From Kappaphycus alvarezii (lineage: Eukaryota > Rhodophyta > Florideophyceae > Gigartinales > Solieriaceae): a stretch of 64,000 nucleotides of DNA. The notes beneath the pieces were generated by a model. That model worked only from the letters and a program-made list of their open reading frames with translations, had not been told where the DNA came from and searched no databases. The stretch covers positions 3,038,001 to 3,102,000 of the forward strand of contig NADL03000594.1 in assembly GCA_002205965.3 (NCBI GenBank). The letters run 5' to 3'. Positions 44,751-54,354 of this stretch are shown here, piece by piece (positions within the stretch are counted from its first letter, which is position 1; each line of letters begins with the position of its first letter). Position numbers and translations under genes: made by a program.

Positions 44751-45139
44751 AGGGTGGAAGATATCGTGTCATAGAGGGCCTTGCACAACCAAAAAAACGT
44801 TTGGAAAAAGAGGCGAGGGAAGCTTGCGACGGGTGTGAACGACTTTGCTGTAAAGAAACTAAGGGCCGGCTGAAACTTTGCTGAAAAAGGAACCAAGGTC
44901 TGGCTGCCAAAACGAGGTTCACTTACTTTTGGTGATGTTGCCGTAAGTACTTTATTCGCCGATTCGGCGTCCAACCACGCGTATTATGTCCGGCTAATTT
45001 TGCCTTACCCCTCTCCGTGATTTTAATCTCCCGGAGATGCTTCGAAGTGCCGCAACATACAGTTAGTGCCAGGACGATACTGTACGTCCAAAACCTGTCG
45101 AACGTGGAAAAAGTGTATAAACCCGAATTAGGACTAATA
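44751..45139. other. no recognisable feature
   Basis: Short overlapping ORFs only. Confidence 0.35.
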
Positions 45140-45237
45140 TTTGGGGAGGCCTCCCCAAAAATGGGAGACTCCCATGACTCGAACCTGGGGCCTACCCGCC
45201 AGAAGCTCGACACACTCCCAACTGATCAGTTTCGCCC
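45140..45237 (-). repeat. tRNA-like sequence with two palindromes, possible SINE piece
   Basis: On - there is a tgatcagttgggag block (about 45216-45229) resembling the internal A box of tRNA genes, and GGTTCGAGTC (45176-45185), a B-box match, 30-40 nt downstream, as in a tRNA. A convincing cloverleaf could not be folded. Downstream are a perfect 7-bp-arm hairpin (45161-45175) and a perfect 20-bp palindrome centred on AGGCCT (45140-45159). Probably tRNA-derived rather than a working tRNA gene. Confidence 0.45.
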
Positions 45238-45401
45238 AAGGGTAATACAGTATCGAAAATATGAATATTTTGAATATTGAAAAACCACGGGAATGTGCGC
45301 AAGAATTTGTACTACTACTACAGTAGCCTTATATTCTGATCCTGCAGCGGAAACAAGTTATAATGATGCCATAAAATTACTCGGTTCTCAGAAGGGGGAT
45401 A

Positions 45402-46403
45402 CGTAGTGACATTGGCACTCACACGGTACTGCCACCGTAACAGCTGATTTTGGGTGATCTTTTTTTATTTGTTTATTCACTGTACAGGCCAAACCACTGC
45501 TACCAGAAGCTACTGTACTGTACAGTAAGGGCAATTTTCACTTGTCGCCCGCCATTACTCTGGGTATCTTGTAACAACCTGAGAGGATCTGAGGGCTTGC
45601 AGTCCGGACAACTCGGCATCCCAATATGAACCTGATATTTTCGCAGATGACAGGCACCTATTGGACCAGGTGTCGACTTTAATTATCTCCAGCTTGGATC
45701 TCCAGCACTTTTCTGACATTGAATCTACTAGCCCCGCCGTTGTATATAACTCTGACCTAGCTACGTATTATTTATACTTCCCTGGTCTATAGACCCCCAG
45801 AATAAACAACCACTCGGTGTTGGCTCTGAACTTAACTCCCAACTTTCCCCTTTGCAGAAACATCGCTATCAGCAACTTTGGGTACAGCCACGTTTATCCG
45901 CTCGGGTCTCCCTTTTAGCTTCCCCCTCTCTATCTAATATTATACCACCCATTTTGTTGTTCGTTTGTGATGTTTACTCACACTCGGCGCCCCGGACTCC
46001 GGCGTCTATATACAGACGGGAACTTCAAGGTTGTCGTTGGTGTCAATGTCCTTACCTCCAAAGGAGATACTTAGCACTACTGACCCACTAGTATCGCACC
46101 CTTGGTGTCTAAAGTTCTGTGGAATCGATTCTTTTCAATATTCTAGCATTCAGTTGATCAAGGTCCGGTATTACAACCCGGAAGACAAGTATACCGTCCA
46201 TCCGTCCAAGAAATCACCCCCGCTCTACCATCCCAACTTCTCTACGCCGTTTACGAGCTGTGTTACTGCATCGCAGGCTGCTTAAAGAGAAAGATGGGTA
46301 GCGAATAGACTGTGAGTCTTGGTTTGTGTGTATTAGTACTCTCATTGCCTGACTAGATTCCATTTTTAGGCGAGAACAACTGCGCACCGCACATTAAACT
46401 ACA
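45402..46403 (+). mobile_element. 1-kb LTR, copy B
   Basis: About 1002 bp, colinear with copies A and C. Immediately preceded by agaagggggata (45390-45401), a polypurine tract in the right place for a 3' LTR. TATA-like ttatttatac near 45766 and AATAAA near 45801. The bases after its end (aaaaatcggccctc) partly resemble the start of the internal region after copy A, so a 5'-LTR role is not ruled out. No matching target duplication with copy A. Confidence 0.88.
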
Positions 46404-46840
46404 AAAATCGGCCCTCAGACCCGCTCAGTGTCATTCGTCGGGCGGCGTCGCTTATGTATATGCAAGAGCGTCGTTCGGTGATATCTGGGTGCTTAATCTA
46501 CCTAAACTATCTCGTTACAGAGGGCAGAGAACTTGGTGTGCACAGGTAAGCAAATAACTGCTGGGGAAACTTCGCCCTAGTGGCATAAAAAGGTGGTAAG
46601 GTAAAGAGGTGGGAAAGAGGCACAAAGGTGGGAAAGAAGAAAAAAAAGGAGGGAAGTAGTTAATTAATGCATAAATTTAACTCCGCTGGTCCCGTACGTC
46701 GTCGCATCTACCCTAACCGTAGTTCTTTCGCAGGAGAACCGACCTCACCGACACCGAGCGAATGTTACGATTAAATTGGCACACTCATCGACTCTGTCAT
46801 CATAAAAGGGCAGAAAGAACCCGAAAATAGGAACGATCGG
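46404..46840. other. no recognisable feature
   Basis: Purine-rich around 46.56-46.65 kb; otherwise nothing seen. Confidence 0.3.
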
Positions 46841-47392
46841 TTGAAAACAGACCCCAAAACATTGAAAAAGTCCTTGATCCCTAGAAGTAGGTTCATGGGC
46901 GACGAGGCGGAAGAGAGTAGCGAAGAGGACACCGAAAAGGAGACGGAGTTCGTCGGAGAGCTCAGATTTAGACGGCAACCGAAAAATCCCGGAGGTAAGA
47001 TCTTAACATCTCCAACGGTAACCATAAAGGCAATACCAAAATATATCTTTGTAATGGAAGCAGCCTCGTCGCATCAACAGGAAAGAAAAGTCGCCGAAAG
47101 AAGAACCGAAGGTAAAATCCCGCTAGCACGACAAATTGCTAACAAGCTGCGCGCGCCCAATCCCACTGCCGGACCATACAAGGTCAGCGTCTGTCGTGCA
47201 TGCTTAACGACTCCAAAGGTTAGCCATGACAAGGAAAGAAAGAAGGCCGAAAGGAAGAAGGCCTCTGTCTGGACAAACCTCCTCCAGTGTGAGTGTGGCA
47301 CTCGTTTAAGCCCGGAATTTGATCTGCGCTTACATCTTTCCAGCCAGAAACACCGGCGAAACCTGGCGTACGGAAACAACGAGAAGTCCTGA
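46841..47392 (+). CDS. unknown 183-aa protein with paired-Cys and C2H2-like motif
   Basis: Acidic N-terminal stretch (residues about 20-38, DEAEESSEEDTEKETE), a basic middle, VCRACL at about 118, a Lys/Arg/Glu helix (KERKKAERKK), then LLQCECGTRLSPEFDLRLHLSSQKHRRNL at the end. The last segment resembles a zinc finger with a compressed Cys pair and a His-x5-His spacing, similar to U1-type RNA-binding fingers. It is intact and longer than chance ORFs nearby. It may be a host nuclear protein or an element gag-like protein following LTR copy B. Function unknown. Confidence 0.4.
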   Translation: MKTDPKTLKKSLIPRSRFMGDEAEESSEEDTEKETEFVGELRFRRQPKNPGGKILTSPTVTIKAIPKYIFVMEAASSHQQERKVAERRTEGKIPLARQIANKLRAPNPTAGPYKVSVCRACLTTPKVSHDKERKKAERKKASVWTNLLQCECGTRLSPEFDLRLHLSSQKHRRNLAYGNNEKS

Positions 47393-47646
47393 ATCTCTCC
47401 TCTGCTTTGAATTGGGTAAAGCCCCGTAAAACTGAACTAGCGTAGAAATACCGGACACATTGATTAAAAGAAAAAATAAACCCTAAAAAACACTTTTACA
47501 GGCCGATACCTATAATTTCAGTATTGTACAAAACTTGGTGCCATTATAACGCTACAGTAGAGTGCAAAGCATCCCTCCAATAATAATCGAAAATAAAATT
47601 GGAATTACAGAGCTAGCGCAGCCAGCGCGGTATTCTAAAATAATAT
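47393..47646. other. no recognisable gene
   Basis: AT-rich spacer. At 47614-47630 lies gcgcagccagcgc, similar to the gccagcgcatccagcgc run at 48087-48112 on the other side of the next element. Confidence 0.35.
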
Positions 47647-48087
47647 CTAGTGTCTATCCGTCATAGCACTGTCCTCAAATGAGGACAGTTTCCGTTACAT
47701 TTTGGAATGGTAAATTTCTAGGAAGCCGGAAATTTTTACTGCAAAAAGGTTTTTTTGTTAAGTTACAGTACCGTAATTATGTTAAGTTACAGTACAGTAA
47801 TTCTTACTGTACATGAGCATTCGTTTCTGAGACCCCCACGATAATAAGAACTATATTTCCTTCCAAAATGAAGTCGTTTTCACAACTTCTTGCGAAGAGC
47901 CGACGTTGGTGAGGGAAATTGCTCTAGACTTAACCGAGGTCTACAATCTTGAAATGCTTTGATCGGCCATCTAAACTCATGAACTAATGCGGAGGGACAA
48001 GAAATGCGCTGAGGTAAAAAAAATTGTATTGAAAAAGAAGCCCTTAAAGTAGTCCTCATTTGAGGACAACGGTCCAATAGACACTAG
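47647..48087. mobile_element. 441-bp inverted-repeat element (MITE-like)
   Basis: Ends are ctagtgtctat (47647-47657) and its exact complement atagacactag (48077-48087). About 13 bp inside each end lies the same 16-bp palindrome, GTCCTCAAATGAGGAC at 47671-47686 and its ATTT-centred form at 48052-48067. No ORF. TAGTG-type termini recall hAT elements, but no 8-bp duplication is seen. A 24-bp unit gttaagttacagta... is tandemly repeated inside at about 47757-47804. Confidence 0.75.
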
Positions 48088-48890
48088 CCAGCGCATCCAG
48101 CGCATCCAGCGCAGCATGTCAAAATAGTATATCGAAATTTTTCATTACGTGAAGGACTTTGCAGAAGGATGCGGTGGCGACAAGTTTTACCGCGGACGGG
48201 GCGACCTTGACGAAAACCATGCAGCGCCGCTTTACAGCGCTGTTCGAAAAGCAACTCCATCTTTGCGCGCCATTCGCGGTTCGTCAAACGTGTTCCAGGG
48301 GCGAGAGGTGGCGGTACTGTCAACAAGGATATCGAAGAGATCGGTCCAGCGAGAGCGCAGCGGTCGGGGCATGTAGATACGCAGTAGAAGCGTACTAGAG
48401 GAACGGAAGTGACCGCGCCCGCACCCGACGACATGTCGAACGAGGCGGGCGCCGGGAGCGGTGAAATGTTGATAAAGCCTCCCATAGGCAGGGGGGGAAG
48501 TGGGATTGGTGGGTTGGAGGAGCAAAAGGGTTTGATAGTGCTGGTTTACTGCGAATGGTGCAAAGGTTTTGAGTTCTATAGAGTTGCATTGAAACCATGT
48601 GACAGGATCTACAATGCAAATAATGGAGCGTGTCCACCATCTAGAAAGTACGCCTTGGCGAGTAGAGTGGGCCCCCGACAAGAATTACGATCCTTCTGCG
48701 CTTGTCGTGACAATGAATTACAATTATGGCAGTAGGTCTTATGAAAAGGATGAATAAACACCGCATTTTGGTTAACAGCCGGCATTTGGCTTTTATTCAA
48801 TTGACGAGGGCCCATGCAATTGCAACGATACGAATTGGATGAAAGAATTGTTGTGGGTGTAACGTAGGCTAGGGTGGAATTCTGCACGAG
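48088..48890. other. unresolved sequence, possible gypsy tail on -
   Basis: On -, 48890-48790 reads PLVQNSTLAYVTPTT, which might be the later integrase of the gypsy remnant at 51.15-52.08 kb. The rest contains overlapping ORFs on both strands without recognised domains, and a short ccagcgcat repeat at 48087-48112. Confidence 0.3.
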
Positions 48891-49034
48891 GGGAAAGGTT
48901 TGGGTGTTTTACTCTTGGAAGATATATCCGGTCTATTCTGCATGAGTGCATTGATGAAATACCAGACCTTCTCCTAGAATAAGAGGTAATGATCTCGACG
49001 ACATGATAAAAAACGTAGTACGTCATCTTTGTCA

Positions 49035-49532
49035 TTAATGTGCGCGGCATTGATCACAATATCCCTCGCGTACACAATGCTTCCGGTTTCCATCATACCT
49101 GAATGAAGCCCCATAATATTTATACCCACAATCAGTCCAGAATAAGTGCCGCTGTATACAAAGCCAAGATTGTACGCGAATTTTCACAAACAGTTTGTAC
49201 CGTGGCTCAAAACAGTCAAAAAACAATCCCTTTCTGCATCCTATGCTGGCGTCGTGAGATACTATCTCCACTGGCATCTGTGCACCATAGCTATTTGTGT
49301 AATATTCGTCGACAATTTCAGCTCCGTTATTTCCCAAGTTGAAACGAATAGTGGCGTGACCTTGCACAAAACGTTCAAATCTGACATGATCTCTCCAACC
49401 TTTAGATGAAATCCTCTTCTCCACGGAATCTCTAGCGTCAACAATGAAATTACCCCAGGTCGAGATGCGATCGTCTTCCTCTTTTTCTTCCTCATTTTGC
49501 AGCTTGTGAATCCACTCAATGGCATGATTCAT
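49035..49532 (-). CDS. unrecognised 165-aa ORF inside the candidate element
   Basis: Highly charged N-terminal half (IHKLQNEEEKEEDDR) and a C-terminal half rich in Tyr, Cys and aromatic residues (LFWTDCGYKYYG). With the ORF just upstream (49950-49555) it could be one frameshifted gene. No known transposase signature. Confidence 0.3.
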   Translation of the reverse strand: MNHAIEWIHKLQNEEEKEEDDRISTWGNFIVDARDSVEKRISSKGWRDHVRFERFVQGHATIRFNLGNNGAEIVDEYYTNSYGAQMPVEIVSHDASIGCRKGLFFDCFEPRYKLFVKIRVQSWLCIQRHLFWTDCGYKYYGASFRYDGNRKHCVREGYCDQCRAH

Positions 49533-49554
49533 TTCCTCTCGATCTGCGTTCTTT

Positions 49555-49950
49555 TTACAAATCCTGAAAAGTCCTCGAATATCTTAATCCGTCAAATCTT
49601 TGGGCTTCACTACACGCAAGGGGCGAGACATGCATTCTTTGGAACCAGTACTCCATATTGACGTGTTTGTCTGGAGAGAAGTGTCTAATGATGCGACACG
49701 GGCAGCTTTCCCAGTTGTAATAAGGAATAAGAGAACAGTGACTGAGGCAATTGGGATATGCATGGGTATGTTCTTTGAAGGAGCCTTCTCTTTCTTCGAT
49801 TTTTTTGGACTGGATTGCTTCATTCGGTACTGGTACAAACGAGACCGGCAGAAGACCCTGCAACAGATTGCTTATATATAGAACGTGGAGGGAGAAGAGG
49901 GGGAGCGACTGACGCTCACTGATCGAAGCATGTGTTGATAATGTTCCCAA
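49555..49950 (-). CDS. unrecognised 131-aa ORF inside the candidate element
   Basis: Starts with a Leu/Ser-rich stretch, then a charged segment (NEAIQSKKIEEREGSFKE) and a Cys/His-containing part (CLSHCSLIPYYNWESC). Not recognised. Lies 22 bp upstream of the next ORF in the same direction. Confidence 0.25.
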   Translation of the reverse strand: MGTLSTHASISERQSLPLFSLHVLYISNLLQGLLPVSFVPVPNEAIQSKKIEEREGSFKEHTHAYPNCLSHCSLIPYYNWESCPCRIIRHFSPDKHVNMEYWFQRMHVSPLACSEAQRFDGLRYSRTFQDL

Positions 49951-50129
49951 ACAAAACCAAGTTTACTGGGCGTATACTTTGAAATGCCAACATGTTGCAA
50001 ATTATGAATATAGACGACCCGCGTAGTTGGACAGTGCACCGCCCCCAGTAGATACTGAATGCATGAAACGTAAACACACTGTACTCTAGATAAGTAACGA
50101 GTAAAATATCTCTCATTCAAATCCAATCA

Positions 50130-51102
50130 TTCCGGGGAGCGCCCTTTCAAACCTCCTCATGTGCTCGTATGCCAATTACAGAAGTTGCATATCATTCATG
50201 AAAGAACTCCACAACCTCGGCTGATCCGCCATAATTTGTTTAACCATTGAAAAGGGTACCGTCAAAAGCGACACAAAAAGCAAAAAGCAAAGCATTGATG
50301 CGGAATGCCTTCTTGCCGTTCTTCTGAATACGTTTAGAATACACCGAGGGATAGCCGAACCGCACCGTTCAAATATTAGAGAACCGAATCATTTTTTTGC
50401 TGAACTCTCGCTAGTCTCCCAATGCAGCGCGACCGACGACCAGCCAACAAAATCGAACTAATGCGTGTCTCGCGACTGGCCTAACGCCACTCCTGTAACG
50501 AAGTCCCCCGTTCGCTCTCTATGCATAGATGTGTCTGTTCCGGTTAATAACCGCCACTGCCTCTAAATCAATAAAGCACCAAAGCTTTTCCCCTTTGCGC
50601 AAAAGAAACCGATCACATTGTTCAAACAATAAACCACCTAACAGTTTCATTCTTGGCCCTGTTCCGGACCTCTTCACACCGTCAAAGCATTCAACTTGAT
50701 GGGATCCCCAAGTGCGTTTTAGTCGCAGTAAATCGACCCAAGCGTTCGTTCCACAGAACCTCCGTTCTCAGGGTATATCAGTTTCCAACGCAAATTAGTC
50801 CTCGTCTCCTGTATTTTTGTCATCAGAAAAATTGCGTAAACCACCCCGTTTGACCACATTTACCTACATCAAGAAACTTGAGTAAACCACCCATTTAATT
50901 CACTCGCAGGCTTCGCGGATTCAGGGCAGGCTTCGAGCCAGCCCTTTAGGCGCACGAGTGCAACACTTCCCATTATCCTTGACACGTTCAGAATTCACCG
51001 AGGGATAGCCGAAATGCACCCTTCAAATATTAAAGAACTGAATCACATTCACCCGTTCCCGCTATTAGGTAATACCCACATAACGCATTAGCCGCGTGGA
51101 CA
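50130..51102. other. no recognisable feature
   Basis: Sequence with short ORFs. Two stretches near 50.33 and 50.99 kb share tacaccgagggatagccgaa-like and caaatattaaagaac-like sequence, i.e. a diverged internal duplication. Confidence 0.45.
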
Positions 51103-51150
51103 TAACCGACCACATCTTCCATGCATTAAAATAACCCAAAAATTCCCCCC

Positions 51151-52080
51151 ATTACTCTATGGAAAATAGGGCAATGTAAATTGGAGCGGGGTTTTGGGAC
51201 CTTTGGACACGAGAGGCACGGTTTCGTTCCGGGAATGGGTCGCACCATCTGACATGAGACCCTTGGGTACTTCGAATGCAGCGCACAAGTCCACAATTAT
51301 AAATGCAGCTTTTTCGGCAGTCGTGCCTGGGTAAGTAAAACACCTTAAGTAGCTTGAATGGTGGTCTCTATGCATAAGCATATACTTTGTTCCGTCTGAA
51401 CTTGGCCCAATCTCTATATTATCGAGCTTTCGGAGGCCATTGAGCTTTGTGCAATACATTAATGGCCCGAAATAGCGAGAAATTCTCTCAACCCAACTCT
51501 CTGCTGACAGTGAACACAAACTCGCACGAAGGAACGGACTGTTGACATCATCGTTGACCAAACATACGACGGGCTCAGAATGCCATCAATTGCGTCGCGC
51601 CCACGGTATCCACCGGGACCAGTGTGGGCTTTTACCCATATAATGGGCTGCAAATTTTCGCAATGGTCCGGTATCCATATTGCTCCAGCCAGTTTGACCC
51701 ATAGTCCGTCACGATATTCGAAATGTAGAGGTACGTCACACATGTAAAGACGCTGTTCTTCAGCGATTTTATGCTCATAGAAGTTCTAAGAAGATCCAAA
51801 CGGCAATATAGGGATATTAGTCATACGATGGACTGTCCGAGGGGCAGAACAGCGGCCCAACATGTCAGCCGGGACATTGCCCGTGCCTTTAATGTGAATA
51901 AAAGTGTAATTGTAAAACGATAGTTGTACAGACCAGCACGGAACATTGCAGAGAGAGGTTTGCGAAAGATTCTGCACCACTGAAATTGGATCAAAGATGA
52001 AAAATTATTGCGATCAGTAGAGGGTTTAGGAAAGTCAAAATATGGAAAAAAACGCAGCTTGCAAATCACAAATTGGAGCC
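51151..52080 (-). pseudogene. gypsy RNase H end and integrase N-terminal half, decayed
   Basis: Right to left: RNase H end with YNYTFIHIKGTGNVPADMLGR (51980-51860), then an H2C2-type zinc region HTGPGGYRGRDAIDG and VRVCVHCQQRVG (51640-51510), then a core with KYMLMHRDHHSSYLRCF (51400), AAFIIVDLCAAFEVPKG and LMSDGATHSRNE (catalytic Asp region), ending PLQFTLPYFP at the junction with the inverted-repeat element. A distinct gypsy lineage from those at 7-8 kb and 54-58 kb. Several frameshifts. Confidence 0.82.
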
Positions 52081-52117
52081 CCGTATCGTAAAAATTAAAA
52101 ATTTTTGAGTTTACGCA

Positions 52118-53117
52118 TGTAGTGCAACGCGCGGTGCGCAGTTCTTCTCGTCTAGGAACGGAACAACGTCAGACAATGAGAGAACCAATACACACACACA
52201 ACAATACTCACAGGGTGTTTCCTGTCCCTCTTTCTCTTTGAGCACCATGCGATGTAGTAGCACAGCTCGCCGGTGGCCTGGAGAACTTGTTCGGGAAGAG
52301 CGGGGGTGATTCATTGGACGGCTGGACAGTATACTTGTCCTCCGGGTTGTAAGGCCTGGCCGTGGTCCGCGGAATGCTAGAAACTTGATACGGTCGATTC
52401 CAAAGAACCGTACACACCAGGGGTGTATCACTGGACAAAGAAGATGTTTTAGTGGGTCAGCAGTGCTGAATATCTCTTTTGGAGATATGGGTGTTGTCAC
52501 CAACGAAAACCTTGAAGTTCCTATTTGTATATAAACGCCGGATTCTGGGGCGCCAGTGTGAGTAAATATCACAAACAAACAACAAAAGGGGTGTTATAAT
52601 ACTGGATAGAGAGGAAGAAAATAGGAAGGGGGACCCGGGCGAATAAAATTGGCTAAAGCCAAAGTTGCCGTTGGCAATGTTTCTGCAAAGGCGGAAGTTG
52701 GGAGTCAAGTTCACAGCCAATACCAGGGTGGCTGTTTATTCCGCCCTAGTGGCCAGGTAGGTATAAATACTAGTTAGCTAGGTTAGGGTTATCCACAACG
52801 GCGGGATGGGGCTGAAGTTAGGGCCAGCGAAGTAAGGGAGATCCAAGTTAGAGATAAGTAAATTCGACACTTGGCCCAATAACTGCCTTTCACCTGCGAA
52901 AAAATTAGGTCCAATTTAGGGGCCGAGTGGTCCAGATTGAAAGCCCTCAAGCCCCCTCGGGTAGTTATACAGTATCCGGTATAATAGTGGGCGACAATCG
53001 AAAATTGCCCTCACTGTACAGTGCAGTGCCTGCTGGTTAGCAGTGAATAAGATTAAGAAAGATCAGAAAAATCAGCTCTGCCGATGGCAGTACAGTGTGA
53101 GTGCCAATTGCACTACA
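52118..53117 (-). mobile_element. solo 1-kb LTR, copy C
   Basis: Exactly 1000 bp from tgtagtgc to gcactaca, giving 8-bp inverted ends. Flanked by the direct repeat acgca (52113-52117 and 53118-53122), so it is a solo LTR. It is in the - orientation and colinear with copies A and B. Confidence 0.95.
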
Positions 53118-53122
53118 ACGCA

Positions 53123-53615
53123 GTCTCCTTTTTTGGAAAATATGGAACGAAAGAGGTACTAATAATGTCCCTAACCTTTTATTACGGCAGAAGCAGCGTC
53201 ATCTTCCCCCCAACTCTCAATGAGACAAACAGGTTATAGCTTTGGGGCCGCATAAAGCGGAAGAAAAGGGAAACCACTATCTTTTCGCTGCAGACTTGTA
53301 TGAGGCGTCTCTCCTTGCGATATCAACTGCCTTAAAGAACTAAAAAGGCGCCAAATACAATCTGCGAAGAGTGGTTACGAGATCTCGCCATATATCTTCT
53401 ATAAATTTTAACCTTAACATATACAGCCAGTAAGAGTGTCTATTTGACTTTCGCTTCCGGTGAAACGAGATTCCTACCTCAAAACAATTACCGGGATGGG
53501 CCACAGGAAGCACTAAAAGGTTTCGATACAGATGCAACCCGTTGACAGTTTTTGAATCCTCCTTAGGCCCCTGAAATACCCTTGTCGCTGGAAAGACCTA
53601 GAAATAGTTTTCGGG
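53123..53615. other. no recognisable feature
   Basis: Spacer between the solo LTR and the Harbinger remnant; may include the decayed 5' part of the latter. Confidence 0.3.
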
Positions 53616-54030
53616 ATGCACTCATCTGCCTTGAGAGAGGTATTTTGGAAGGTTCTTGAACTGTTCGGTATGACTAAAGGGCACCTCGCAAGCGTTCTTA
53701 GAACCGTTATGCTACGCCAAAGAGCTGCATTGTATGCAACCGCGCGGCTTGAAAGGAACATACCATTAGAGCGATGCATCGGTTTTATTGATTGCACCAA
53801 AATTCGCATGGAGCGGCGTAGAGGAAATGGCAGTATCCAGCGTTCAGTACACTCAGGGAAGAAGCGTTTTCCCTGCTTGGTGTACCAAACACTTACGACC
53901 CCAGACAGGCAGATTTTTAGTTCTCCGGTCTCGAAGTTGGGCGTCAGCATGACACTACTTCACTTTGGCAGAGTGGATGGAATGATATTCTACAAGAACA
54001 CCTCATTATCGATGGCATTCAAGTAGTGCG
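53616..54030 (+). pseudogene. Harbinger-type DDE transposase remnant, third lineage
   Basis: Catalytic nuclease of a Harbinger relative. First frame: REVFWKVLELFG, then CIGFIDCTKIRM (first Asp), GNGSIQRSVHSGKKRFPCLVYQTLTTPD. Near 53.92 kb the frame shifts and continues GLEVGRQHDTTSLWQSGW (second Asp) and LIIDGIQ. The part with the catalytic Glu is not found. Sequence and motif spacing differ from the transposases at 12-13 kb and 63-64 kb. Truncated and frameshifted. Confidence 0.85.
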
Positions 54031-54302
54031 CTTCGGGTGGCAGTAGAGTGAAATTACAAGGATGTGAAACAGCTTTTCACAATTGACGACTTCGCCAGAC
54101 TCCCAAAAGTGAGAAAGGCGCAAATTTTGCTTCTGCGTAAGGCTTTAATTGTGCTCTTCAACTGCAAGAACTGCAGGCACCGAGGAGGACGGCTGCAAGA
54201 GTTGTTTTCCATAAGGCACTCCTCATTTAGAATGGACCACAACTGTGCAAGGCAGCAAGGATGTGTGATTCGGTTCTTCAACATTTGAAAGGTGCGGTTC
54301 GG
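54031..54302. other. tail of the Harbinger remnant, unresolved
   Basis: Fragments of coding-like sequence on +, no motif. Confidence 0.3.
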
Positions 54303-54354
54303 CTATTCACCAGGTAGCAACAGGCGGCGTGCAATACTGCATGAAGTGAAATAA

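Larger units (their letters stand above)
48891..51150. mobile_element. candidate inverted-repeat element lodged in a gypsy integrase
   Basis: The right end (51103-51150) is an almost exact copy of the 47-bp end of the 15.7-kb element, in inverted orientation. The left end (48891-48938) is the diverged end variant also seen at 15501-15549. Gypsy integrase sequence stops exactly at the right end. The interior holds - strand ORFs at 49035-49532 and 49555-49950. The two ends are only moderately alike, so the element may be a composite. Confidence 0.45.

Noticed and set aside
45140-45237. Functional tRNA gene
   Set aside because: Internal box matches only; acceptor and anticodon stems do not pair properly.
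49930-50105. Possible LTR sharing gatactgaatgca with 35.05 kb
   Set aside because: The shared block is only about 20 bp, no paired copy or target duplication was found, and the ends are undefined.
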